Assembly (NCBI RefSeq): GCF_002483235.1
Contig: NZ_DLHN01000001.1
Coordinates: 50,355 to 114,354 of the forward strand
Source of the DNA: Pedobacter glucosidilyticus
GTDB lineage: Bacteria; Bacteroidota; Bacteroidia; Sphingobacteriales; Sphingobacteriaceae
Reading direction: 5' to 3'
Length of the DNA stretch: 64,000 nt
Shown here: positions 8,866 to 16,539 of the stretch, one piece after another
Numbering within the stretch: the first letter of the stretch is position 1
How the letters are laid out: the number at the start of each line of letters is the position of its first letter
Notes under the pieces: model-generated
The model's database searches: none
What the model saw: only the letters and a program-made list of their open reading frames with translations
What the model was told of the DNA's origin: nothing
Program-made: the position numbers and the translations under genes

Positions 8866-8938
8866 ATAAAAGGTAGTTTAATTTTTGGTATTAAATATTT
8901 GATTTTCAGTTTTTTATGTATGATTTTTTAAATGAAAA

Positions 8939-8947
8939 TTATCCACT
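8939..8947 (+). promoter_or_regulatory. Near-consensus DnaA box
   Basis: TTATCCACT matches the DnaA box TTATCCACA at eight of nine positions. It is inverted relative to the box at 8857-8865 and about 73 bases from it. The sequence between them is strongly AT-rich. Confidence 0.35.
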
Positions 8948-9034
8948 TGTTTGAGGCTGATTTTTTTGAAAGGTGATGTTAAAATATATCCTGAAAATTA
9001 ACGCTTATTTTAGATAAAAGCACTAGTTTTAAAG

Positions 9035-9958
9035 ATGGCAATTCAAGAGATTAAACAACAAGATTTATTAACTTTTGGTAACCTAGAAATTTTAGCTAAC
9101 CAGGTTGTAGAAGGTTTTGTAACAGGGTTACATAAAAGCCCTTTTCATGGTTTTTCTGTAGAATTTGCCGAACATAGGCTTTACAATGCCGGAGATTCTG
9201 TTAAGAATATTGATTGGAAGTTGTTTGCTAGAACTGATAGATATTTTACCAAGAAGTTTGAAGAAGAAACTAACCTCCGTTGTCATATTTTAATTGATGT
9301 CTCATCTTCTATGTATTACCCTCAGCAAGGTATAAATAAGTTTCAGTTTTCGGTTATGTCTGCTGCTTGTATCATCAACTTATTAAAAAGACAAAGAGAT
9401 GCTTTTGGATTAACTGTTTTTGCTGAGGATATAGAACTGCATACTCCAGCAAAATCTACTCCTGTGCATCAAAAATATATTTATCACGAGTTAGAGAAAT
9501 ACCTGCAACAAAAAACTACCCCAAAAAAAACGCAGTTGGTTAAAAATTTACATGTTATTGCAGATCAAATACCGAAGCGTTCTATGGTAGTTTTATTTTC
9601 AGATTTGTTCGAAAATTTCCTACATGAAGAGGATCTAGACCGCATATTTGCTGCTTTGCAACATCTAAAATATAATAAGCATGAGGTTGTAATTTTTAAT
9701 GTTGCAGATGATAAACATGAATTAAATTTCGATTTTGATAACAGACCACACCATTTTATTGATGTTGAAACTGGTGAAGAATTTAAGCTTAACCCTAAAG
9801 ATTATGCAGAAATTTATCAGCAAAAGATGCAACATTTCCGGAAAGAAATGGCATTAAAATGCGGTCAATATAAAATTGACTATCTTGATATAAGCCTAAC
9901 TCAAGGTTATTTTCATACCCTGCAAGCTTGGTTACTCAAAAGAAACAAAATGTTGTAA
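9035..9958 (+). CDS. DUF58 domain protein (vWA-like)
   Basis: A 307-residue soluble protein of the DUF58 family. The family-typical block GFSVEFAEHRLYNAGDSVKN, followed by IDWKLFARTDRYFTKKFEEE, lies at about residues 40-80. The next segment, HILIDVSSSMYYP, carries the DxSxS metal-ion-dependent adhesion motif of von Willebrand A folds. DUF58 proteins usually sit beside a MoxR AAA+ ATPase and BatA/BatD genes and act in chaperone-like or stress roles; none of those neighbours is present here. It is divergent from gyrB, and its stop codon directly abuts the stop of the mscS-like gene on the other strand. The cellular target is unknown. Confidence 0.88.
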   Translation: MAIQEIKQQDLLTFGNLEILANQVVEGFVTGLHKSPFHGFSVEFAEHRLYNAGDSVKNIDWKLFARTDRYFTKKFEEETNLRCHILIDVSSSMYYPQQGINKFQFSVMSAACIINLLKRQRDAFGLTVFAEDIELHTPAKSTPVHQKYIYHELEKYLQQKTTPKKTQLVKNLHVIADQIPKRSMVVLFSDLFENFLHEEDLDRIFAALQHLKYNKHEVVIFNVADDKHELNFDFDNRPHHFIDVETGEEFKLNPKDYAEIYQQKMQHFRKEMALKCGQYKIDYLDISLTQGYFHTLQAWLLKRNKML

Positions 9959-10789
9959 TCAAGAATTGGTTTTGTTAATATGGTGCAAATATAAATCCCT
10001 TTGTGGAAACGGTATGGTAATGCCCTCTTTATCAAATGCTTTCTTAATTTCTTCTAATTTATCTTGGTAAACATCCCAATATAAATTGTTTTCTACCACA
10101 GCTCTAACTTTAAGATTTACAGAATTATCTGCCAAAGCGCCGACATAAATGTAAGGGTTGTCTTTATTGATGACTCTTTTATCAGTAAAAATAACCTCTT
10201 TGATAATACTTTTAACTTTGTCTATATCATCATTATAGCCTATACCAAAAATCCACTCTACAGTACGGTTTGCTTCTGTTGTGTAATTGATAATTACATC
10301 GTTATAAAGTGGTCCATTTGGGATGATAATTGTTTTATTATCAAATGTTTTTAATACCGTGTGGAAAATTTGTATTTCTGATACCGAACCAATAACACCT
10401 TGTGCTTCAATTACATCTGTAACTTTAAAGGGTTTAATTAGTAAAATTAAAATACCGCCAGCAAAATTAGATAAACTACCTTGTAGGGCTAAACCTATCG
10501 CTAAGCCTGCCGCACCAAGTATGGCTATAAAAGATGTCATTTCTACACCTAAAGTAGAAAGTACCGTTAAAATAAGTAAAATGATCAGAGCGTTATGAAT
10601 CAGGCTACTTAAAAATACTTGTAAAGAGGGCTCAACCCCTTTTTTTATGATGATGTTTTTAAACGTTCTGGATAAAAATTTAACAACTTGCCAGCCAATA
10701 ATTAAAAGTAGTAAAGCTTTAATCAAGGTGAGAACAATATCTGCCCCTCGGGCAATAAAGAACTCTTTTGCGTCTAAAAGGTATTCCAT
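9959..10789 (-). CDS. Small-conductance mechanosensitive channel (MscS family)
   Basis: A 276-residue inner-membrane channel that opens under membrane tension to release solutes in osmotic downshock. Hydrophobic segments occupy about residues 15-40, 60-85 and 88-115. The third contains the Gly/Ala-rich pore helix (ILGAAGLAIGLALQGSLSNF) typical of MscS TM3. The cytoplasmic beta domain follows with IKPFKVTDVIEAQGVIGSV and the PNGPLYNDVIINYT segment. The length is close to that of E. coli MscS. The gene is convergent with DUF58 with no bases between the two stop codons. A near-consensus -7 box (CATTTTTG) lies just upstream of the ATG. Confidence 0.93.
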   Translation of the reverse strand: MEYLLDAKEFFIARGADIVLTLIKALLLLIIGWQVVKFLSRTFKNIIIKKGVEPSLQVFLSSLIHNALIILLILTVLSTLGVEMTSFIAILGAAGLAIGLALQGSLSNFAGGILILLIKPFKVTDVIEAQGVIGSVSEIQIFHTVLKTFDNKTIIIPNGPLYNDVIINYTTEANRTVEWIFGIGYNDDIDKVKSIIKEVIFTDKRVINKDNPYIYVGALADNSVNLKVRAVVENNLYWDVYQDKLEEIKKAFDKEGITIPFPQRDLYLHHINKTNS

Positions 10790-10839
10790 ATATGAATGAA
10801 TAGTTACAAAAATGCTTCCAAAAATTAAAACTTACTGCT

Positions 10840-12030
10840 TTATTCTTCTACTTCATCTATAACTTGAAGAATAATTTCACAAGCTGTTTTAATTTGTTCA
10901 TTAGTGATAATCAAAGGTGGAGCAATCCTCATAGCGGTATCACAATGTAAAAACCAATCTATGATAACGCCTTTTTCAATACATTTTGCACTCACTTTTT
11001 CTACTTGTTTAAAGCTATGAAGTTGGATAGCTAGCATAAAACCCAATCCTCTGATTTCTTTTATTTTAGGATGTTTTAAGAGTTGTCTAAGCAGATTTTC
11101 TTTTTCTTGTACTTGATGAATATAACCTTCGTTCAAAATAGTTTCTAAACTTGCTAAACCAGCGGCACAACTTACTGGGTGCCCCCCAAAAGTTGTAATA
11201 TGCCCAAGAATTGGGTTAGCTTTGATGCTATCCATAACTTCTTTTGAAGCAATAAAAGCTCCAATAGGCATACCACCACCCATTCCCTTAGCTAATAGCA
11301 AAATATCAGGTTGTATGTTGAAATGCTCAAACGCAAAAAGTTTTCCTGTTCTACCAAAACCTGTTTGTATTTCATCAAGAATAAGTAAGGTTCCGGTTTC
11401 ATCACATTTAGTTCTTAAAGCTTGGATATACTCTTTATCTGGAACTCTAATTCCAGCTTCACCCTGTATGGTTTCTAATATTACGGCTGCTGTTTTTGTA
11501 GTGATTTGATTGATTTGTTGTTTTTGATTAAGCTCGATAAAACGTATATCTGGTAATAAGGGGCGATAAGCTTGTTTGTAATATTCATTCCCCATAACGC
11601 TTAAAGCGCCATGTGTACTGCCGTGGTAAGAATTTTTAAAAGCAATAATTTCTGTTCGGTTAGTAAATCTTTTAGCTAGTTTTAAGGCACCTTCGGTAGC
11701 CTCTGCTCCAGAATTTGTAAAGTAAACTGATGATAACGGCTTAGGTAAAACAGCGGCTAGTTGACTAGCAAATTTAACTTGTGGTGTTTGTATAAACTCG
11801 CCATAAACGGTTAAGTGCATGTATTTATCTAGTTGGTTTTTGATAGCCTCAATTACTTTGGGGTGGCGATGCCCTAAATTGCTGACAGCAAAACCAGAAA
11901 CGAGGTCTATATGCGCTTTTCCTTGAGTGTCATAAAGATAAATACCTTCTGCTTTTTCTATTTCTAATAGGCGGGGAAAATCAGAAGTTTGTGCTGTATT
12001 AAGTAAGAATAATTGCTTTTGGCTTAACAT
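10840..12030 (-). CDS. Class III PLP aminotransferase (ornithine/acetylornithine type)
   Basis: A 396-residue fold-type I aminotransferase. The PLP region includes FTNSGAEATEGALKLAKRFT, the ILDEIQTGFGRTGKLFAFEH segment with the PLP-binding Asp, and LLLAKGMGGGMPIGAF with the Schiff-base lysine. This pattern covers acetylornithine, ornithine and 4-aminobutyrate aminotransferases, and I cannot pick the substrate from sequence. No arginine or proline genes lie nearby. I start it at the ATG at 12030. A TTG six bases earlier would extend the frame by two codons but is the end of an exact -7 box (12034-12041), so it should not be transcribed. The mRNA is then predicted to begin at or next to the ATG. 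Confidence 0.9.
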   Translation of the reverse strand: MLSQKQLFLLNTAQTSDFPRLLEIEKAEGIYLYDTQGKAHIDLVSGFAVSNLGHRHPKVIEAIKNQLDKYMHLTVYGEFIQTPQVKFASQLAAVLPKPLSSVYFTNSGAEATEGALKLAKRFTNRTEIIAFKNSYHGSTHGALSVMGNEYYKQAYRPLLPDIRFIELNQKQQINQITTKTAAVILETIQGEAGIRVPDKEYIQALRTKCDETGTLLILDEIQTGFGRTGKLFAFEHFNIQPDILLLAKGMGGGMPIGAFIASKEVMDSIKANPILGHITTFGGHPVSCAAGLASLETILNEGYIHQVQEKENLLRQLLKHPKIKEIRGLGFMLAIQLHSFKQVEKVSAKCIEKGVIIDWFLHCDTAMRIAPPLIITNEQIKTACEIILQVIDEVEE

Positions 12031-12033
12031 GTT

Positions 12034-12041
12034 CAAATATA
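12034..12041 (-). promoter_or_regulatory. -7 box (TATATTTG) for the aminotransferase
   Basis: TATATTTG on the minus strand matches TAnnTTTG exactly. Only three bases (AAC) separate its G from the ATG. With normal spacing the first transcribed base would be the A of the ATG, so the message would be leaderless. Confidence 0.6.
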
Positions 12042-12069
12042 AACATATTATTAAGCAGCATAAAGCTAT

Positions 12070-12483
12070 TTACTTTTTCAAATGTTTAATGAGTTCTTCT
12101 CTAAACTCTCTTTCTGCAATGTAAAGCGTTTTAATTTGTTCTGGAGATAAAACTTGTTGAAATCTTTTTCTGTATTGCTTTTTAAGTTGGAACATTTTTT
12201 CATCATAATAAAAATCATCATCAACAAGTTTTTGAGGATTATTTTTATTGATTTCTCTAGCTTCTCTTTTCTGGCGAAGAAGGAGGTTAACCTCTTGTAA
12301 ATAAGATTTATACATAAAAGCAAAACTTTTAGAGTCTTCATCATTAAGTTCTAGCTTTTTTAAAACAAATTCAATTTTTAGGGCTTCAATTCTTTCTCCT
12401 TTTTTTTGTGGAGTTTGTGCCTGAATAGCATTAACAGAAACTACAAAAAGTAAAATGAAGATGATATATAAAAGCTTTTTCAT
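12070..12483 (-). CDS. Periplasmic Spy/CpxP-like helical protein in sigma-factor operon
   Basis: A 137-residue predicted periplasmic protein. A signal peptide (KKLLYIIFILLFVVSVNAIQ) ends near AQA at residues 21-23. The mature part is almost all charged alpha-helix, with an LSPEQIKTLYIAEREFREEL segment near the end that recalls the LTxxQ-type repeats of Spy/CpxP and related sensors. It is the third gene of a unit with an ECF sigma factor and a single-pass membrane protein, 14 bases after the latter. By analogy with CpxP or the RseA/RseB-type arrangements, it may sense envelope stress for that sigma factor. The assignment to a named family is tentative. Confidence 0.6.
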   Translation of the reverse strand: MKKLLYIIFILLFVVSVNAIQAQTPQKKGERIEALKIEFVLKKLELNDEDSKSFAFMYKSYLQEVNLLLRQKREAREINKNNPQKLVDDDFYYDEKMFQLKKQYRKRFQQVLSPEQIKTLYIAEREFREELIKHLKK

Positions 12484-12497
12484 GTTTCGTTAATTAC

Positions 12498-13097
12498 TTA
12501 TTCCTGATTTATATCCTGATATAAGTCGCTTTCAAAGGTAGCAACATCATCTAAATTTTCTATCATTAAGTTTACATCATTAGCATCAGAATGGAATTTT
12601 AAATAATTAATAATCTCCTCGTCAGGAATGGTAGATAATTGATGATCTACGGTTTGAGTATCTTGATAATTTAAATAAATACCAAAACTTATAGCTAGCA
12701 AAACTACCGCAGCAGAAGCATATTTAAGGATATTTAATTTAAATATTTTTGTTTTTTTATCTACTGATTTAGATATGATTTGCTCTTCAAGTACTTCAAA
12801 GTAATGCGTAGGAACTTTAAACAAATCAGAACTTTCTTGTTTTAGGGCTGCTAATTTAACTTCACTTAACAATTTTTGCGTAAGATTCTCTTGGTAAGCT
12901 TCTGGTATAGTAAAATCAGCTTTATTTATAGCTGATAGTTTTATTTGGGCAAGAATATCTTCTTGTAGTTGGTTAAAATAATTTTCATCTACAGTAAAAG
13001 GGTTTCTTTTTAAATCATCATTCAAAAAGGTGCTATCTATTTCTCTTTCCTTATTTTCCTCTCTGTCCATACTCTTAATGATTGTTTTTTTTAACAA
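12498..13097 (-). CDS. Probable membrane anti-sigma factor
   Basis: A 199-residue protein encoded four bases after an ECF sigma gene. Residues 1-120 are acidic, hydrophilic and predicted cytoplasmic. They contain three related segments that each begin with a F-T/K-V/I-P motif, such as FTVDENYFNQLQEDILAQI, FTIPEAYQENLTQKLLSEV and FKVPTHYFEVLEEQIISKS. One membrane helix (LKYASAAVVLLAISFGIYLNY) spans about 125-145. A short acidic periplasmic tail follows. No zinc-binding HxxxCxxC anti-sigma motif is present. Position and topology suggest that it holds the sigma factor at the membrane, but binding is inferred. Confidence 0.65.
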   Translation of the reverse strand: MLKKTIIKSMDREENKEREIDSTFLNDDLKRNPFTVDENYFNQLQEDILAQIKLSAINKADFTIPEAYQENLTQKLLSEVKLAALKQESSDLFKVPTHYFEVLEEQIISKSVDKKTKIFKLNILKYASAAVVLLAISFGIYLNYQDTQTVDHQLSTIPDEEIINYLKFHSDANDVNLMIENLDDVATFESDLYQDINQE

Positions 13098-13101
13098 AGG
13101 T

Positions 13102-13650
13102 TTAATCAGATGCTAATAAAAATTGTTCTATCTTTTTAACCGCAAGATGATAAGAAGCTTTTAAAGCGCCTACACTAGTTCCCAAAATGTCTGATATTTC
13201 TTGAAATTTTAAATCATCATAATACTTCATATTAAAAACTAATCTTTGTTTTTCTGGAAGTGTTAATAATGCTTTTTGTAGTTTTTTTTGTATTTGGTCT
13301 CCGGTAAAGTAATTATCATCGTTTAAACTTTCGCTTAATTTCTCTGATAGTTCTTCAAAAGATGAGTTGAATTTGGTTTTCTTTTTGTTTAAAAATGTGA
13401 TACTTTCATTAGTTGCAATCCTATAAAGCCATGTATAAAGTTGAGAATCCTGACGAAAAGCAGCTAAGTTTTTCCATACTTTAATAAATACATCTTGTAC
13501 AACATCATCTGCATCCTCGTGTTCAATAACAATCCTACGTATATGCCAATAAATTTTTTGTTGATATTTATTTAATAGTAATTTAAAACCCAATTCTTGG
13601 GTTTGCGGATTGTTAAACTTTTCTAATATTTCTGAATCCTCTATTTGCAT
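13102..13650 (-). CDS. ECF-type RNA polymerase sigma factor
   Basis: A 182-residue group 4 sigma-70 protein. Region 2 is clear: DADDVVQDVFIKVWKNLAAF with the following YTWLYRIATNESITFLNKKK (regions 2.2-2.4). Region 4 contains LPEKQRLVFNMKYYDDLKFQ and a helix-turn-helix EISDILGTSVGALKASYHLA. The intervening linker is acidic. It heads a three-gene unit with a membrane anti-sigma-like protein and a periplasmic Spy-like protein. An exact TAnnTTTG box lies eight bases before the ATG, which points to control by the housekeeping sigma factor. Its own regulon cannot be read from the window. Confidence 0.94.
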   Translation of the reverse strand: MQIEDSEILEKFNNPQTQELGFKLLLNKYQQKIYWHIRRIVIEHEDADDVVQDVFIKVWKNLAAFRQDSQLYTWLYRIATNESITFLNKKKTKFNSSFEELSEKLSESLNDDNYFTGDQIQKKLQKALLTLPEKQRLVFNMKYYDDLKFQEISDILGTSVGALKASYHLAVKKIEQFLLASD

Positions 13651-13657
13651 CTTTACC

Positions 13658-13665
13658 CAAATATA
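13658..13665 (-). promoter_or_regulatory. -7 box (TATATTTG) for the ECF sigma operon
   Basis: TATATTTG on the minus strand is an exact TAnnTTTG match. It begins where the T-run of the transketolase terminator ends, and the -33 region falls inside that hairpin. The predicted leader is about four bases. Confidence 0.6.
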
Positions 13666-13692
13666 AAAAGCCGAAGCATAACTTCGGCTTTT
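13666..13692 (-). terminator. Terminator after the transketolase genes
   Basis: An 11-bp perfect inverted repeat (AAAAGCCGAAG at 13666-13676 with 13682-13692) and a five-base loop. On the minus strand it ends in a T-run. It lies 20 bases past the tktB-type stop and overlaps the promoter of the ECF sigma operon. Confidence 0.85.
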
Positions 13693-13711
13693 AACGAATA
13701 TGTTTTGAAGA

Positions 13712-14665
13712 TTATTTTCTCTTCATTACTTTCTTAGTAGCTTCAATAATGTTAGAGCTATCTAATCCGTATTTTTTCATTAAATCTGCTGGTGTTCCGC
13801 TTTCTCCGAAAGTATCATTAACAGCAATAAATTCTTGAGGCGTTGGTAGTTGTGTTGCTAAAAGTTGTGCTACACTTTCTCCTAAACCACCGTATCTGTT
13901 ATGTTCTTCGCAAGTTACAATACAGCCTGTTTTTTTAACTGAATTTAAAATAGCCTCTTCATCCAGCGGTTTAATAGTATGTATATTGATAATTTCAGCA
14001 TTTATACCTTCTTCAGCCAATTTCTCGCCAGCTAAAATAGCTTCCCATACTAAATGGCCTGTTGCGATGATGGTAACATCTGTACCCTCGTTAACCATCC
14101 AAGCTTTACCAATCTCAAATTTTTGGTCGGCAGGAGTAAATACAGGAATTACTGGACGACCAAAACGTAAGTAAACAGGACCTTCGTGTTCTGCTATAGC
14201 TAAAGTAGCGGCTTTTGTTTGGTTATAGTCGCAAGGATTGATAACTGTCATCCCTGGTAACATTTTCATCATGCCAATATCCTCAAGAATTTGGTGTGTA
14301 GCACCGTCTTCTCCTAAAGTTAAACCTGCATGAGAAGCACAAATTTTTACATTCTTATCCGAATAAGCTACAGATTGTCTAATCTGGTCGTACACTCTTC
14401 CTGTAGAAAAGTTAGCAAACGTTCCGGTAAAAGGAATTTTGCCACCTATAGTCATACCTGCGGCAATACCAATCATGTTAGCTTCTGCAATACCAACTTG
14501 TACAAATCTATCAGGGAATTCTTTTTGGAAATCTCCCATTTTCAATGAGCCGATTAAATCAGCACAAAGCGCAACAATATTTTCGTTTTTTCTACCAGCT
14601 TCTAATAATCCAGCGCCAAAGCCAGAGCGAGTATCTTTTTTTTCAGTATAAGTATATTTTTTCAT
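13712..14665 (-). CDS. Transketolase, C-terminal subunit
   Basis: A 317-residue protein equal to the pyrimidine-binding and C-terminal domains of transketolase (pentose phosphate pathway, two-carbon transfer). The central block LGEDGATHQILEDIGMMKML carries the TPP-pyrimidine region with its conserved Glu nearby. EEHNRYGGLGESVAQLLATQ is typical of the C-terminal domain. The start lies 29 bases after the N-terminal subunit gene, so the two are co-expressed and should assemble into a TPP enzyme at their interface. This split form is known in many bacteria and archaea. A terminator hairpin follows the stop. A dehydrogenase-type E1 is the main alternative; the pairing and motifs favour transketolase. 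Confidence 0.92.
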   Translation of the reverse strand: MKKYTYTEKKDTRSGFGAGLLEAGRKNENIVALCADLIGSLKMGDFQKEFPDRFVQVGIAEANMIGIAAGMTIGGKIPFTGTFANFSTGRVYDQIRQSVAYSDKNVKICASHAGLTLGEDGATHQILEDIGMMKMLPGMTVINPCDYNQTKAATLAIAEHEGPVYLRFGRPVIPVFTPADQKFEIGKAWMVNEGTDVTIIATGHLVWEAILAGEKLAEEGINAEIINIHTIKPLDEEAILNSVKKTGCIVTCEEHNRYGGLGESVAQLLATQLPTPQEFIAVNDTFGESGTPADLMKKYGLDSSNIIEATKKVMKRK

Positions 14666-14694
14666 TATAATTTTTGGTTAAAGGTGATGGAAGA

Positions 14695-15540
14695 TTAGAA
14701 ATCGCCAAATGTTTCTTCTAGTTGAGTAAATGCTTCGGCAAGTTGTTCTGCATTTGGTGCAATACCATGCCATTTATGAGAACCTTCCATAAAATCAACA
14801 CCTTTGCCCATCTCTGTTTTCATCAAAATCATGATAGGTTTACCATTTCCTGTTTTTGATTTAGCTTCTTCTAAGGTAGCTACTAGTTCTTTCATGTTGT
14901 TGCCATCTGTGTGCATTACATCCCAACCAAAAGCCAAGAATTTAGCTTCTAGATTCATTAAATCTAGTACTTTAGATGTTGGTCCGTCTATTTGTTGGCC
15001 ATTTACGTCTACAGTACAAATTAAGTTGTCTACTTTATTAAAAGGAGCAAACATGGCAGCTTCCCAGTTTTGGCCTTCCTGTAATTCTCCGTCTCCGTGT
15101 AAAGAGAATACAATACCATTATCTTTGTTTATTTTTTTGGTTAAAGCAGCACCAATAGCAACAGACATGCCTTGTCCTAAAGAACCTGAAGCAATTCTTA
15201 TTCCTGGTAAATGCTCGTGAGTAGTTGGATGGCCTTGAAGTCTTGAGTTTAATTTTCTAAAGGTTTTAAGCTCGGCAACATCAAAATAACCTGCTCTAGC
15301 TAAAACACTATAAAAAACAGGAGAAATATGACCGTTTGACAAGAAGAATAAATCTTCTCCGGCGCCATCCATATTAAACTCTGGGTTGTGTTTCATCACT
15401 CTAAAGTATAGTGCAACAAGGTAATCTGCACATCCTAATGAACCCCCCGGATGCCCCGATTGGCATTCATAAACCATCTTGATAATATCTCTTCTCACTT
15501 GAGAAGCCATTTTTTCTAAGTCGCTAATTTCTGTAGTCAT
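14695..15540 (-). CDS. Transketolase, N-terminal subunit
   Basis: A 281-residue protein equal to the TPP diphosphate-binding N-terminal domain. SGHPGGSLGCADYLVALYF matches the conserved start of transketolases. HGDGELQEGQNWEAAMFAPF carries the GDG...N TPP/Mg-binding motif. HPTTHEHLPGIRIASGSLGQ and GMSVAIGAALTKK complete the typical domain. It heads a two-gene minus-strand unit with the C-terminal subunit. The start is the first ATG. A near-consensus -7 box (TACTTTAG) lies about 30 bases upstream in the divergent gap shared with the secreted-protein operon. Confidence 0.93.
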   Translation of the reverse strand: MTTEISDLEKMASQVRRDIIKMVYECQSGHPGGSLGCADYLVALYFRVMKHNPEFNMDGAGEDLFFLSNGHISPVFYSVLARAGYFDVAELKTFRKLNSRLQGHPTTHEHLPGIRIASGSLGQGMSVAIGAALTKKINKDNGIVFSLHGDGELQEGQNWEAAMFAPFNKVDNLICTVDVNGQQIDGPTSKVLDLMNLEAKFLAFGWDVMHTDGNNMKELVATLEEAKSKTGNGKPIMILMKTEMGKGVDFMEGSHKWHGIAPNAEQLAEAFTQLEETFGDF

Positions 15541-15746
15541 TTCTTGGTTGTTGTAATAATTACACTAAAGTAAACATTTTGATGAAATTGAATAGATTAG
15601 AATTGTTAAGAAATTAACATTTTGATGTTGAAAACTTTATTGTTGATTTGGTTAAAATTAAAAGAATCTTTGTTAGAATAATTATAATAAAGATTTTTTA
15701 TTGATGAAAATGTTTATAACTTTATGTTGATAACTTAATAACCTAT

Positions 15747-16538
15747 ATGAATAAATTCCTACCTGCCTTTATGTGCTCTTTTCGTTTGCCAGTTTTTACA
15801 TGCTATTTAGTGTGTCAATATTTGTTGTTGAGTTTAAATACTGTACAAGCGCAAGCTGTTGGTGATGTTGGTATTGGTACTAACACGCCATATCAAAGTG
15901 CAGCTCTGGATATATCTTCTACAACTAAAGGTTTATTAATACCACGTTTAACTACGGCTCAAAGAAATACTTTGCAAACAAGCTTCGGAACAAACCCAAC
16001 AGCAGCCAATGGTATGATGATTTATAACCTTAGTACCTCAAGATTTAACTATTGGAACGGTACACAATGGAATGATGTAGGGGTAACATCAACTCCTTTA
16101 AATGGTACCCAATGGTTTGTGGGGGCTAGTATCCCGCCAGGAGGGCTAGCACCTAACTTAAGTTCTTTAGGCAATAGTGGTGATTTATATTTAGACGGTT
16201 TTACTGGTTTTGTTTATGTTAAGCAAGGTAGTAGCTGGTCTCCGCTTAGGGTTGGTACGGCTAATATCCACGTTAATTTAAAAGGAATCAAAGCTACGTT
16301 ACCAATTCTTGCAGGTACCGTACAGGTTACACCTTCATTAAAACAAACTTACACGGTTGTTGGTGCTTTACCTGGCGGCGTTATTTCTGTTTCTCCAGAT
16401 ATAGAATTGCCAGATGGTTTAATCATAGCTTATGCCAGAATTATAGCCAACGATATTGTAGAAGTAAAATTTACAAATGTTTCTGGTGGTAATATCAATT
16501 TACCTGTTGGGAACTTGTCTTTTGTAGTAACAAACTAA
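15747..16538 (+). CDS. Secreted protein with tail-fibre-like repeat motif
   Basis: A 263-residue predicted exported protein. The N-terminus has a long hydrophobic signal that ends near VQAQA at about residue 37; a shorter start at Met9 is also possible. The mature protein begins VGDVGIGTNTPYQSAALDIS, followed by TTKGLLIPRLTTAQRNTL and then NGMMIYNLSTSRFNYWNGTQ. This pattern is common in Bacteroidota cell-surface proteins and phage tail fibres. The C-terminal 90 residues are beta-rich. It has no T9SS sorting domain of its own. It is the first gene of a four-gene unit with a T9SS cargo and T9SS proteins, with one base between its stop and the next start. Function is unknown. Confidence 0.7.
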   Translation: MNKFLPAFMCSFRLPVFTCYLVCQYLLLSLNTVQAQAVGDVGIGTNTPYQSAALDISSTTKGLLIPRLTTAQRNTLQTSFGTNPTAANGMMIYNLSTSRFNYWNGTQWNDVGVTSTPLNGTQWFVGASIPPGGLAPNLSSLGNSGDLYLDGFTGFVYVKQGSSWSPLRVGTANIHVNLKGIKATLPILAGTVQVTPSLKQTYTVVGALPGGVISVSPDIELPDGLIIAYARIIANDIVEVKFTNVSGGNINLPVGNLSFVVTN

Positions 16539-16539
16539 G

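Noticed and set aside
12078..12344. An 88-codon frame overlapping the Spy-like gene on the same strand
   Set aside because: It is Lys/Leu/Phe-rich low-complexity sequence out of frame with a gene that has a clear signal peptide and operon position.
14804..15220. A 138-codon open frame opposite the transketolase N-terminal subunit gene
   Set aside because: It is in a strongly conserved gene and has no recognisable domain; the length is explained by the codon pattern of the real gene.
15747..16538. Prophage tail-fibre gene
   Set aside because: The GIGTNTP...LDIS motif is shared by phage tail proteins and Bacteroidota surface proteins. A signal peptide, T9SS neighbours and the absence of any other phage gene make a prophage unlikely.
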